A stretch of 64,000 nucleotides of DNA from CBDDLD01 sp965230605. GTDB taxonomy: Bacteria; Bacteroidota; Bacteroidia; Flavobacteriales; Flavobacteriaceae. Each line of letters starts with the position of its first letter. Position 1 is the first letter of the stretch. The notes below the pieces were generated by a model, which did no database searches, was not told where the DNA came from, and worked only from the letters and a program-made list of their open reading frames with translations. Positions 51,130-60,023 of this stretch are shown piece after piece. The stretch is from NCBI GenBank assembly GCA_965230605.1, contig CBDDLD010000004.1:744001-808000 (forward strand). The letters are read 5' to 3'. The translations under genes and the position numbers were made by a program.

Positions 51130-52329
51130 ATGATGAAAACAATTACTTTAAAAAAGACATTACAGAAAATGTCTATGTTAGTATTCTTTTTAATGGTAGG
51201 TGCATGGAGTTACGCTCAGGCAGTTATCAGAGTTCAGAGCGTAAATGTAAGCGCAGATGAAATTGTTCTTACAAACTTAGGAGATGCGTCTCAAGACGTA
51301 GGAACGTACTGGCTATGTTTAGGGCCAGGGACGTATGTACAAGTTAGTAGTGCTGCAATAGGTTCTACCGATCTGGCACCAGGGGAAACAGTAACCGTAT
51401 CTTATGATGTCGATCCTGTAGCTGACGGATTTAGCTTATTTACAACGTCTAGCTTTGGATCCTCTGACCCTAACATATTAATCGATTATGTGCAGTGGGG
51501 TGCAGGAAATCAACCCAGAGTAGGTCAGGCTGTAACAGCTGGGCGATGGGATAATGCTAATAACTTTGTGTCTGGTAGTACCGTTTATAATTTTACAGGA
51601 ACGGCTACAGATTTTGGATCTACGTTTTGGGTAGGTGCCCCAGATATTATTAGAGTTTTATCAGTGAATACAGGAACAGATCAAATTGTGTTGTCCAATT
51701 TTGGGACAACTACTGTAGATGTCGGAAGCTATTGGTTATGCTTAGGTCCCGGTACTTATGTACAGGTGAGTGCAGCTGCAGCAGGTTCTACAAATTTAGC
51801 ACCGGGTGAAGACGTTACAGTATCTTATAACGTTGATCCGGTAGCTGATGGATTTAGTTTATTTACTACAAATAGTTTTGGGTCTACCAATCCTGATATA
51901 CTAATCGACTATGTACAATGGGGTGCAGGAAATCAACCTAGAGTAGGCCAGGCAGTAACTGCTGGGCGTTGGGATGATGCAGCAAACTTTGTATCTGGGA
52001 CGTCTCCATATACTTTTACAGGAACGGCTACAGATTTTGGATCAACATTTTGGACATCTACGTTAAGTGTCGGAGAGTTTAGTTTAGCTGAGGTGTCTTT
52101 TTACCCTAATCCGGTTGAGAACACATTGAATATTGATATCAATGGCACATCCTTCACAACCTTAACATTAAATGTATATGACCTTTCTGGTAGAGCAGTT
52201 TTATCTAACCAAATAGATGCACAATTGAATTCAAGTATTGATTTTTCTTCATTGACTAATGGCATTTACATGCTGAATATTACAGACGGAAATACCATTT
52301 TAAGGTCAGAAAAGGTCATAAAACGATAA
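51130..52329 (+). CDS. Secreted protein of two lamin-tail-like repeats plus T9SS type A tail
   Basis: The 399 residues have a signal peptide ending near 'SYAQ' (about residue 30). Two repeats of about 140 residues are of the same kind as in the neighbouring lipoprotein ('YWLCLGPGTYVQ', 'QWGAGNQPRVGQAVTAGRWD'). The end is a type A sorting domain from about 325 ('VSFYPNPVENTLNI' ... 'NGIYMLNI' ... 'SEKVIKR'). So one paralogue is lipid-anchored and the other is T9SS-exported. The proteins could be partners at the surface. Function unknown. Confidence 0.88.
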   Translation: MMKTITLKKTLQKMSMLVFFLMVGAWSYAQAVIRVQSVNVSADEIVLTNLGDASQDVGTYWLCLGPGTYVQVSSAAIGSTDLAPGETVTVSYDVDPVADGFSLFTTSSFGSSDPNILIDYVQWGAGNQPRVGQAVTAGRWDNANNFVSGSTVYNFTGTATDFGSTFWVGAPDIIRVLSVNTGTDQIVLSNFGTTTVDVGSYWLCLGPGTYVQVSAAAAGSTNLAPGEDVTVSYNVDPVADGFSLFTTNSFGSTNPDILIDYVQWGAGNQPRVGQAVTAGRWDDAANFVSGTSPYTFTGTATDFGSTFWTSTLSVGEFSLAEVSFYPNPVENTLNIDINGTSFTTLTLNVYDLSGRAVLSNQIDAQLNSSIDFSSLTNGIYMLNITDGNTILRSEKVIKR

Positions 52330-52362
52330 ATACAAAATTTTAGCATAACCTCAAATTAAGAC

Positions 52363-52464
52363 ATGGCGTATAATAGAAAAAATATTGTTCAAAGCATAAC
52401 ATGGATCATGTTAGTTTTAATGCCAATATTTATTTTTTGGTTATTGCTTAAATGGTTCTTTTAA
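52363..52464 (+). CDS. Small membrane protein of 33 residues
   Basis: The frame ATG..TAA at 52363-52464 encodes a basic N-terminus ('MAYNRKNIVQ') and one hydrophobic helix rich in Trp and Phe ('WIMLVLMPIFIFWLLLKWFF'). It is too short for routine gene calling. A terminator hairpin follows at 52483, so it is a complete unit after the T9SS gene. Coding is likely but not proven. Confidence 0.5.
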   Translation: MAYNRKNIVQSITWIMLVLMPIFIFWLLLKWFF

Positions 52465-52482
52465 AGATTAAATATTTTGTAG

Positions 52483-52512
52483 AAAAAGGCTGCTATATAT
52501 AGTGGCCTTTTT
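52483..52512 (+). terminator. Intrinsic terminator
   Basis: AAAAAGGC (52483-52490) pairs with GCCTTTTT (52505-52512) around a self-complementary CTATATATAG. The T run is the 3' side of the stem. Confidence 0.75.
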
Positions 52513-52524
52513 TACTTTTACTTT

Positions 52525-52983
52525 ATGATTGATAATTTTCACAATGAATTTTTTGGAATAGGTATCCAAAATGGTAAAACACCAGAAAATTTAGGAGTAT
52601 TGTGGCGATCAGCTCAAAACTTAGGAGCAAGTTTCATTTTTACTATCGGAAATCGCTATGCTAAACAAGCCAGTGATACTCATAATGCTGTAAAGTCTAT
52701 GCCTTATTTCCATTATGATACATTTGAAGATTTTTATAATCATCTACCTAAAGGCGCCATGCTTGTTGGTGTAGAACTTACAGAGAAAGCTGTGCCTTTA
52801 GAGACCTTTCACCACCCAAGACGGTGTGTCTATTTATTAGGAGCAGAAGATCACGGGCTTTCTAAAAAAGCGATAGAGAAATCTCACCATTTAATAAAAT
52901 TTAATTCAGAATTAAGCCTTAATGTTTCTGTTGCGGGAAGTATTGTGATGTATGATAGAGGAATAAACAAACCAAGATCGTAA
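52525..52983 (+). CDS. SpoU/TrmH-family RNA 2'-O-methyltransferase
   Basis: The 152 residues form one SPOUT (alpha/beta knot) domain: 'NGKTPENLGVLWRSAQNLGASFIF' (motif 1), 'VYLLGAEDHGLSKKAIE' (motif 2) and 'LNVSVAGSIVMYD' (motif 3, the knot). No N-terminal substrate-binding domain, so it is like the short TrmL/SpoU enzymes. It uses S-adenosylmethionine to methylate a ribose in tRNA or rRNA. Target not readable. Confidence 0.92.
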   Translation: MIDNFHNEFFGIGIQNGKTPENLGVLWRSAQNLGASFIFTIGNRYAKQASDTHNAVKSMPYFHYDTFEDFYNHLPKGAMLVGVELTEKAVPLETFHHPRRCVYLLGAEDHGLSKKAIEKSHHLIKFNSELSLNVSVAGSIVMYDRGINKPRS

Positions 52984-53004
52984 CTTTGCATCAAAATCTA
53001 ATAG

Positions 53005-53886
53005 ATGCATAAAGCTGGCTTTGTAAATATTATAGGTAATCCGAATGTTGGGAAATCTACGTTGATGAATGCATTTGTGGGCGAGCGACTCTCCATAATA
53101 ACATCCAAAGCGCAAACAACTCGTCATAGAATATTGGGAATTGTCAATGGTGATGAATTTCAGGTCATACTTAGTGATACTCCGGGCATTATAAAACCGG
53201 CATACGAATTACAAGAGTCTATGATGGATTTTGTAAAATCTGCCTTTGAAGATGCCGATATATTAGTGTATATGGTAGAGATTGGAGAAAAAGAACTTAA
53301 AGATGAGACCTTTTTCAAGAAGATTACGAACTCTAAAATCCCTGTATTATTACTACTTAATAAAATTGATGGTTCTAATCAGGAAGAACTTGAAGAGCAA
53401 GCTGAGTTATGGCAAAAGAAGGTGCCTAACGCAGAATTTTTCCCAATTTCAGCATTAGAAGGATTCAATGTGAAAAATGTGTTTAATCGCATTATTGAAT
53501 TACTACCGGAATCTCCACCATTTTATCCTAAAGATCAGTTAACGGATAAACCCGAACGGTTTTTTGTTAATGAAGCCATACGTGAAAAAATATTACTGTA
53601 TTACAAAAAAGAGATCCCTTATGCTGTTGAAGTAGACACCGAAGAATTTTTCGAAGAAGAGAACATCATCCGTATCAGATCGGTCATTATGGTAGAAAGG
53701 GAGACTCAAAAGGGAATTATAATCGGGCATAAAGGAAGTGCTCTAAAACGTGTAGGTGTTGAGGCAAGAAAGGCCTTAGAACAGTTTTTTGGCAAACAGA
53801 TTCATTTAGAACTTTTTGTAAAAGTCAATAAGAATTGGAGAAGTAATCAAAACCAGTTGAAACGTTTTGGTTACAATCAACGTTAA
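53005..53886 (+). CDS. era: GTPase Era
   Basis: The 293 residues have the Era order: G1 'GNPNVGKST', G2 'TTRHR', G3 'DTPG', G4 'LNKID', and a C-terminal KH domain (about 200-290) with 'ERETQKGIIIGHKGSALKRVG', the KH GxxG loop. Era binds the 3' end of 16S rRNA and is needed for 30S assembly. A TAACTTTG box lies at 52981, 16 bp before the ATG, but overlaps the end of the upstream gene. Length is normal. Confidence 0.97.
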   Translation: MHKAGFVNIIGNPNVGKSTLMNAFVGERLSIITSKAQTTRHRILGIVNGDEFQVILSDTPGIIKPAYELQESMMDFVKSAFEDADILVYMVEIGEKELKDETFFKKITNSKIPVLLLLNKIDGSNQEELEEQAELWQKKVPNAEFFPISALEGFNVKNVFNRIIELLPESPPFYPKDQLTDKPERFFVNEAIREKILLYYKKEIPYAVEVDTEEFFEEENIIRIRSVIMVERETQKGIIIGHKGSALKRVGVEARKALEQFFGKQIHLELFVKVNKNWRSNQNQLKRFGYNQR

Positions 53887-53966
53887 TTCATAGCTATAGC
53901 TTATCCTTTAGATAACGTTAACTTTAATTGTGAATGTCAATTTTGGATGAATTTTAAAATTGACTA

Positions 53967-55490
53967 ATGAAAACTTTAAACAAACTTATTCTAATTGCTA
54001 TTGCACTAATAGCATTTTCATGTGAGAATGATGATGACAATTCTCCAGCTCCAATTAATACAGAGGTTAACTTCCAGTTTAAGGCAACTTTAAATTTAGG
54101 TGGTGAAGGTGCTTCTGAAATTTCTGCTTTTGATCCTTCAACTAACAAACTGTTTACAGTAGATGTTGAATCTAACCAAATTGCTGTAAGTGACATTTCT
54201 AATCTTGATGTTCTTAACCCAGGGACACCAATCAGCCTAAATGCATTTGGTGCACCAAATAGTGTTGCAGTAAATGGTGGTCGATTAGCAATTGCTGTAG
54301 AAGCTGACCCAAAACAAAATCCTGGAACTGTATTGCTTTATAATACATCAGACCAAACTTTAATTAGCCAATATACCGTAGGTGCTTTACCAGATATGGT
54401 AACCTTTTCAAAGGACGGTAACCTTATCATAGTAGCTAACGAAGGTGAGCCTAATGATGATTATACGAATGATCCCTTAGGAACTGTAAGTATTATTGAA
54501 ATTGCAACAGGAACTATAACGACATTAGACTTTACTGCATTCAATGGTCAGGAAGCTACTTTAGAAACTCAAGGGTTTAGAGTATTTGGCCCTAATGCTA
54601 CATTAGCTATGGATGTAGAGCCAGAATATATAGCAGTATCTGATGATTCAAATACAGCTTGGGTGGCATTACAAGAAAATAATGGAATAGCACGCATCAA
54701 CTTAGTAACTAAAACTATAGAAGCGATATACCCACTTGGTGTTAAAGATCACAGTTTAGCAGCAAATTCTATTGATGCTAGTAATGAAGATGGTGTTAAA
54801 GAATTAAAAACATGGCCGGTTTTTGGAATGTATCAACCTGATGGAATAGTACATGTAAATATCAACGGAACAGATTACGTCATATCTGCTAACGAAGGAG
54901 ATAGTAGAGAGTATGAAGGTAATCCTGGATATGTGGGTGAAGATCGAGTTAAGGACCTTGATTTAGATCCTATAGCATTCCCAAATGCTCAAGACTTACA
55001 AGATGAGGCTAACTTAGGACGATTAAAGGTTGCATTAAGTGAAGGTGATACAGATAATGATGGCGATTATGATGCATTATATTCATATGGTGCAAGATCA
55101 TTTACAATATGGTCTGCAAACGGTAGTTTAGTTTATGATAGTGGAAATAGTATAGGTGCAGAAACCTTATCTGCAACTTTAGCACAATTTAATGATGATG
55201 ATGGTAGAAGTGATGATAAAGGTGCCGAACCAGAGTCTGTTGAGGTCTTAAACATCGGCAACCAACGTTACATTCTTTTTGTTGGATTAGAGCGTACAGA
55301 CCAAATCATGGTATACGATATTACAAATCCAACAGCACCTAGCTTTTTAACTATTTTGTCTAGAGCTGGTGATGAAGCTCCTGAAGGCTTATTAGTAATC
55401 CCTGCAGCCGATAGCCCTAATGGAAAAGATCTACTTGTTGTTTCTAATGAAGATAGTGGAACAGTAACTATATATGAGAACAATCAATAA
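53967..55490 (+). CDS. Choice-of-anchor I family lipoprotein (beta-propeller)
   Basis: The 507 residues have a lipobox 'IAFSC' (Cys19) and then a long propeller of the choice-of-anchor I family: 'SEISAFDPSTNKLFTVDVESNQIAVSDIS', 'VANEGEPNDDYTNDPLGTVSII', 'YVISANEGDSREYEG', 'DKGAEPESVEVLNIGNQRYILFVGLERTDQIMVYDI'. Related proteins include secreted phosphatase/phytase-like propellers, but no catalytic set was verified. Monocistronic, ended by the hairpin at 55514. Confidence 0.9.
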   Translation: MKTLNKLILIAIALIAFSCENDDDNSPAPINTEVNFQFKATLNLGGEGASEISAFDPSTNKLFTVDVESNQIAVSDISNLDVLNPGTPISLNAFGAPNSVAVNGGRLAIAVEADPKQNPGTVLLYNTSDQTLISQYTVGALPDMVTFSKDGNLIIVANEGEPNDDYTNDPLGTVSIIEIATGTITTLDFTAFNGQEATLETQGFRVFGPNATLAMDVEPEYIAVSDDSNTAWVALQENNGIARINLVTKTIEAIYPLGVKDHSLAANSIDASNEDGVKELKTWPVFGMYQPDGIVHVNINGTDYVISANEGDSREYEGNPGYVGEDRVKDLDLDPIAFPNAQDLQDEANLGRLKVALSEGDTDNDGDYDALYSYGARSFTIWSANGSLVYDSGNSIGAETLSATLAQFNDDDGRSDDKGAEPESVEVLNIGNQRYILFVGLERTDQIMVYDITNPTAPSFLTILSRAGDEAPEGLLVIPAADSPNGKDLLVVSNEDSGTVTIYENNQ

Positions 55491-55513
55491 TTAGGTTACA
55501 AACTTTATAAGAG

Positions 55514-55543
55514 AAAGCTCTAGAGAATTTAGTCTAGAGCTTT
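55514..55543. terminator. Terminator between convergent genes
   Basis: AAAGCTCTAGA (55514-55524) pairs with TCTAGAGCTTT (55533-55543), followed by T. It serves the plus-strand propeller gene; the stop codon of the minus-strand gene lies in its loop. Confidence 0.8.
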
Positions 55544-56032
55544 TTTTATTTGTATATCCATGAATTGATGTAAACGATGCATTTCAGGCTTTCCTTTTGA
55601 TTTGCCAATACGTCCAACAAAGTACAATGTAAACCATAAAACCAAGGTCAATAAGACTGTAAACACTTGTATCGTATAACTTTTATCTAATGACCAATTG
55701 GTGTAAGCCCAAATACCAAAAGCGATGAACAATGTGGCAACTATGAAGTGCAAAAACATGAAAAGGGTCCATACCGTTGGATTAGGACCAAACAAACCAT
55801 GTAAGGTACAAGAGTTCGTTTCTGTACTAATGATTTCTAAGTGTAATTGTGGCGACCAATAATGTTGCTCTTTTTTCGGAAATCGTATAAAAACATGGTC
55901 ATCAATTCTTGTAATAATAAATTCTGATTGACTCGTTTTGGCCGTTTCAAACTGAGACAATAAAATACCATTATCAACATCAAAATTGATTTTAAATCTG
56001 GGTCTTAATACAATGTCGTTAGATAGGGACAT
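55529..56032 (-). CDS. Hypothetical two-helix membrane protein
   Basis: The 167 residues have a soluble N-terminal half (about 1-80, beta-rich: 'PRFKINFDVDNGILLSQFE', 'HVFIRFPKKEQHYWSPQLHLEII') and two transmembrane helices (about 88-110 and 120-140). No family function is known to me. It is divergent from der with a 72-bp gap, an arrangement common in Flavobacteriaceae. Confidence 0.75.
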   Translation of the reverse strand: MSLSNDIVLRPRFKINFDVDNGILLSQFETAKTSQSEFIITRIDDHVFIRFPKKEQHYWSPQLHLEIISTETNSCTLHGLFGPNPTVWTLFMFLHFIVATLFIAFGIWAYTNWSLDKSYTIQVFTVLLTLVLWFTLYFVGRIGKSKGKPEMHRLHQFMDIQIKKALD

Positions 56033-56079
56033 AATGATTGATATCGTTCAATTTACGTTTTTTCTTTCATATTAAATAT

Positions 56080-56087
56080 TACCTTTG
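56080..56087 (+). promoter_or_regulatory. -7 box TACCTTTG upstream of der
   Basis: Matches TAnnTTTG and lies 17 bp before the der ATG. No TTG at the consensus -33 distance. Confidence 0.5.
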
Positions 56088-56104
56088 CAGCCAAGAATTG
56101 AGAG

Positions 56105-57409
56105 ATGAGTAATATTGTAGCTATAGTAGGGAGACCAAATGTTGGAAAGTCCACGTTTTTTAATCGTTTGATTCAAAGACGAGAGGCTATTGTGGATGCT
56201 GTTAGCGGGGTGACAAGAGATCGTCATTACGGGAAAAGTGATTGGAACGGCAAAGAGTTTTCTCTAATTGATACCGGAGGCTATGTAGTAGGAAGCGATG
56301 ATATATTTGAAGCTGAAATAGATAAACAAGTCGAGTTAGCTATAGATGAGGCAGATGCTATAATCTTTATGGTTGATGTTGAAACCGGTGTCACCGGTAT
56401 GGATGAAGATGTAGCCAATCTATTGCGCAAAGTAGATAAGCCTGTTTTTTTAGTGGTCAATAAGGTTGATAATAATAAAAGAGCAGAAGATGCTGTTGAG
56501 TTTTATGCTTTAGGCTTGGGAGAATATTACACTATAGCCAGTATAAATGGTAGTGGAACAGGGGATCTTTTAGATGCATTAGTTGATGCGCTTCCAGAGA
56601 AAGAAGAGGTTGAAGAAGAAGCATTGCCCAGATTTGCTGTTGTAGGGCGACCTAATGCAGGAAAATCATCGTTTATTAATGCATTAATTGGAGAAGATCG
56701 CTACATCGTTACAGACATTGCCGGTACAACCAGAGATGCCATTGATACCAAATACAATCGTTTTGGGTTTGAGTTTAATCTAGTTGATACCGCTGGGATT
56801 AGACGAAAATCAAAAGTGAAAGAAGATCTCGAATTTTATTCGGTAATGCGAAGTGTGAGAGCCATAGAGCATGCTGATGTTTGCTTATTGGTTTTAGACG
56901 CCACTAGAGGCTTCGACGGACAAGTCCAGAATATCTTTTGGTTGGCTGAACGCAATAGAAAAGGGATTGTTATTTTGGTCAATAAATGGGATCTGGTAGA
57001 GAAAGATAATAAGACAGCCAAAGACTTTGAAAAAGTGATTAGAAAACAAATAGAGCCTTTTACCGATGTTCCTATTGTATTTATATCCGCTCTAACAAAA
57101 CAGCGCATTTTCAAAGCTATAGAAACTGCTGTTGATGTCTATAAAAATAGAAGTAAACGTATAAAAACAAGTCAGTTAAATGAAGTGTTGCTTCCCATTA
57201 TAGAACACAATCCACCTCCAGCATACAAAGGGAAGTATGTAAAAATAAAATACATTATGCAATTGCCAACTCCACAACCGCAATTTGCATTCTTCTGTAA
57301 CTTACCACAATACGTTAAGGAACCATACAAACGATTTTTAGAAAACAAACTGAGAGAACACTTTAATTTTCATGGTGTCCCCGTAAGTGTATACATGCGT
57401 AAAAAGTAG
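56105..57409 (+). CDS. der: Ribosome-assembly GTPase Der (EngA)
   Basis: The 434 residues have two G domains in tandem, the mark of Der: domain 1 with 'GRPNVGKSTFFN', 'DTGG' and 'NKVD'; domain 2 from about 178 with 'GRPNAGKSSFIN', 'DTAG' and 'NKWD'. A KH-like C-terminal domain follows ('YIMQLPTPQPQFAFFCN', 'FHGVPVSVYMRKK'). Der is needed for 50S subunit assembly. Length is normal. Confidence 0.98.
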   Translation: MSNIVAIVGRPNVGKSTFFNRLIQRREAIVDAVSGVTRDRHYGKSDWNGKEFSLIDTGGYVVGSDDIFEAEIDKQVELAIDEADAIIFMVDVETGVTGMDEDVANLLRKVDKPVFLVVNKVDNNKRAEDAVEFYALGLGEYYTIASINGSGTGDLLDALVDALPEKEEVEEEALPRFAVVGRPNAGKSSFINALIGEDRYIVTDIAGTTRDAIDTKYNRFGFEFNLVDTAGIRRKSKVKEDLEFYSVMRSVRAIEHADVCLLVLDATRGFDGQVQNIFWLAERNRKGIVILVNKWDLVEKDNKTAKDFEKVIRKQIEPFTDVPIVFISALTKQRIFKAIETAVDVYKNRSKRIKTSQLNEVLLPIIEHNPPPAYKGKYVKIKYIMQLPTPQPQFAFFCNLPQYVKEPYKRFLENKLREHFNFHGVPVSVYMRKK

Positions 57410-57425
57410 TATCTTTACTTTTGCT

Positions 57426-59861
57426 ATGTCAAAAATAAAGTTGCTATTATTCATAATTAGTCTGCTCTACTATGGAGAGGTTTTATCTCAACAAGGTACT
57501 CCTCCTCAAATAACAGTTACAGGAAATCAATTATATTGTAGTGCCTCGCCAATGAATATTGTTACTGATGTGAGTATATCTGATCCGGACAGTAGCATTT
57601 TGAATGAGATATATATACAAATTTCTCAAGGGTATACTCTGGGACAAGACGTATTAAGCCTTACCGGAACTCACCCTAACATCACTGCATCATGGTCTAC
57701 AATTGAAGGCGAGTTAACATTAACAGGACCAGCTTCTTTAGCTGAATTTGAAGATGCTATTAGTGCTGTAGTATATCAGACGACAGAAACAAATTTTACT
57801 GAGGACAAGACATTTTCGATAAACTTAGGAACTGCAAATTTTTTACCTTCTACTGGCCACTATTATTTCTACGTGCCTGATGTTGGAATTACATGGACTG
57901 AAGCCAGAGATGCGGCAGAATCATTAACCTATTTTGGACTTCAAGGATATTTAGCTACCATTACATCTCCAGAAGAAGCTGAACTTACCGGAGAACAAAC
58001 ATCCGGTACAGGATGGATTGGTGGATCTGATGAAGATCAGGAAGGAATATGGCGATGGAAAACCGGGCCAGAAGCTGGTCAGATATTTTGGGAAGGAGGC
58101 TGGGATGGTGCATCGCCAAATGGTGAATTCACATTTTGGAATACTGGTGAGCCCAATAACTTTGGAGGTGAAGATTACGCTCATATAACAGATCCCAGTG
58201 TCGGAATATTAGGCTCCTGGAATGATTTGCCCAATCAAGGAGATGTCCCTGAATCACCATACCATCCTCAAGGTTATGTGGTTGAATTTGGGGGTATGCC
58301 TGGTGATCCTGATATTACGGTATCTGGAAGTACAGTGATTGTAACACCAAAAGTTGAGATCATTACAGATACGCTTTGTGATGAAGGCCTGGCGGATGTA
58401 CAAATTACATCTAATACAGATGTGGTGATATGGTACGAAACGCCCTCCTCAACTGATCCTATAAATACAGGACTCAGCTACCAAACGGATATAGATTCTA
58501 CAACAACATTTTGGTTAGAAGCACTATTTCAGGGATGTAACGGTGGCGCTAGAATACCGGTCACGGTGACGGTTTTTAACTCACCTATAGCAAACGACAT
58601 TACCATAGCACAGTGTGACGATGAAGTTTTGGACGGCTTTTCTTCATTTAATTTATCCAATCAAATTGATGCCATTATTCAAGGAACCTTTGTTGACGAT
58701 ATACCTAATTTAGACATTGCTTTTTATGAAGATGACTTGTTATCCAGTCCAATAAATTCAACTTCCTATACCAACATCAGCAATCCTCAGACGGTGTATG
58801 TAGAAGTATATAATGTGGTTACAAATTGTACTTCAGTAGCTGAGGTTACTCTAGAAGTGAATTCCACATCCATTGGTAGTGTCTTCATAGAAACCTGTGA
58901 TGACTTTGTCGTTGATGGTTTTACTTTCTTTAATCTGTCATCAGCAGATGACCAAATACTGGCATCAGCACCTTTAGGGGCTACAGTAGGCTACTATGAA
59001 ACCTATGAGGAAGCCTTGTTAGAGAATAATGAACTCATTGGTAATTACTTTAATGCCGTGCAGTTTAACCAAATTATATATGCCCGTGTTAATACTAATA
59101 ATAACTGTTATGCTATAGGGGAGGTAGAACTTAGTGTAAAAGCACCTCCAAATATTGTCGATTATGAAGAGGTTCTTTATTGCTTGAACGCATTTCCTGA
59201 AACCATAACTTTAACCGGAGGCATTATTGATGGGATACCTAATAATTTTGCTTATGAATGGTCAACCGGTGAAACCACACTCTCCATAGAGGTTAATACA
59301 CCCGGAACTTATACTGTACTTGTCACTCAACCCGGAGGGTGTAGTAATTTAAGAACGATTGTAGTGATACCATCAAGTACGGCAACTATAGAAAATATAG
59401 AGGTCACGGATTTATCTGATAACAATACCATAAGTGTATTTACTAGTGGAGAAGGGGTGTATGAATATGCCTTAGATAACGAAAATGGACCCTATGATGA
59501 GTCTAATGTTTTTGAAAATGTGTCTCCGGGAATACACACCGTTTATGTGAGAGATATTAAAAATAATTGTGGTATAGTATCTCAAACAGTATCTATAATA
59601 GGTTACCCCAAATTTTTCACACCCAATGGTGATGATGTAAATGATACCTGGAGTTTATTAGGATTCTCTACTGATTTTAGATTCAATGCTAATGTGACTA
59701 TATTCAATAGATTTGGAAAGCTAATTTATGAACTCAATGCCTCTAATCTCAATTGGAATGGGGAATATAACGGTAAACTCTTACCTGCAGATGACTATTG
59801 GTTTGAAGCCAAGTTAGAAGATGGTAGAACATTTAATGGCCATTTTGCTTTAGTACGTTAA
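57426..59861 (+). CDS. Large secreted protein with C-type lectin domain and T9SS type B tail
   Basis: The start at 57426 opens a signal peptide ('MSKIKLLLFIISLLYYGEVLSQ'); an upstream in-frame ATG at 57387 would overlap der. The 811 residues contain a C-type lectin-like domain (about 145-290: 'ITWTEARDAAESLTYFGLQG', 'TGWIGGSDEDQEGIWRW', 'FWNTGEPNNFGGEDYAHI', with EPN and W-N-D as in calcium-dependent sugar binding). Several beta-sandwich repeats with 'CDD...DGFxxFNLS' follow. The tail is a type B (gliding-motility C-terminal) sorting domain ('YPKFFTPNGDDVNDTW' ... 'GHFALVR'). A surface adhesin is likely. Confidence 0.9.
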   Translation: MSKIKLLLFIISLLYYGEVLSQQGTPPQITVTGNQLYCSASPMNIVTDVSISDPDSSILNEIYIQISQGYTLGQDVLSLTGTHPNITASWSTIEGELTLTGPASLAEFEDAISAVVYQTTETNFTEDKTFSINLGTANFLPSTGHYYFYVPDVGITWTEARDAAESLTYFGLQGYLATITSPEEAELTGEQTSGTGWIGGSDEDQEGIWRWKTGPEAGQIFWEGGWDGASPNGEFTFWNTGEPNNFGGEDYAHITDPSVGILGSWNDLPNQGDVPESPYHPQGYVVEFGGMPGDPDITVSGSTVIVTPKVEIITDTLCDEGLADVQITSNTDVVIWYETPSSTDPINTGLSYQTDIDSTTTFWLEALFQGCNGGARIPVTVTVFNSPIANDITIAQCDDEVLDGFSSFNLSNQIDAIIQGTFVDDIPNLDIAFYEDDLLSSPINSTSYTNISNPQTVYVEVYNVVTNCTSVAEVTLEVNSTSIGSVFIETCDDFVVDGFTFFNLSSADDQILASAPLGATVGYYETYEEALLENNELIGNYFNAVQFNQIIYARVNTNNNCYAIGEVELSVKAPPNIVDYEEVLYCLNAFPETITLTGGIIDGIPNNFAYEWSTGETTLSIEVNTPGTYTVLVTQPGGCSNLRTIVVIPSSTATIENIEVTDLSDNNTISVFTSGEGVYEYALDNENGPYDESNVFENVSPGIHTVYVRDIKNNCGIVSQTVSIIGYPKFFTPNGDDVNDTWSLLGFSTDFRFNANVTIFNRFGKLIYELNASNLNWNGEYNGKLLPADDYWFEAKLEDGRTFNGHFALVR

Positions 59862-59950
59862 ACTTACTTTAAATTTTTAAGGAATTTTCATACGATAGTA
59901 TAACTTTAGGCGTTATTTATCAGCTATTACATGTAAGTGAATTCAATATT

Positions 59951-59995
59951 AACTATTTTTATAGTTGTATAACTAAAAAAATAGTTATATGTTTG
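59951..59995 (+). promoter_or_regulatory. Promoter with overlapping inverted repeat upstream of the receptor gene
   Basis: TTG at 59965-59967, 20-bp spacer, TATGTTTG at 59988-59995: a close match to the Bacteroidota TTG-N19-TAnnTTTG promoter. A 16-bp inverted repeat (59951-59966 with 59971-59986, one mismatch, spacer GTAT) overlaps the -33 element and the spacer, so a repressor bound there would block transcription. Confidence 0.6.
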
Positions 59996-60023
59996 AATAA
60001 AATTTACAACATCAATCAACACT

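Noticed and set aside
57416..57423. TACTTTTG as a -7 box for the lectin/T9SS type B gene
   Set aside because: It ends only two bases before the ATG at 57426, so a transcript starting from it would lack the start codon.
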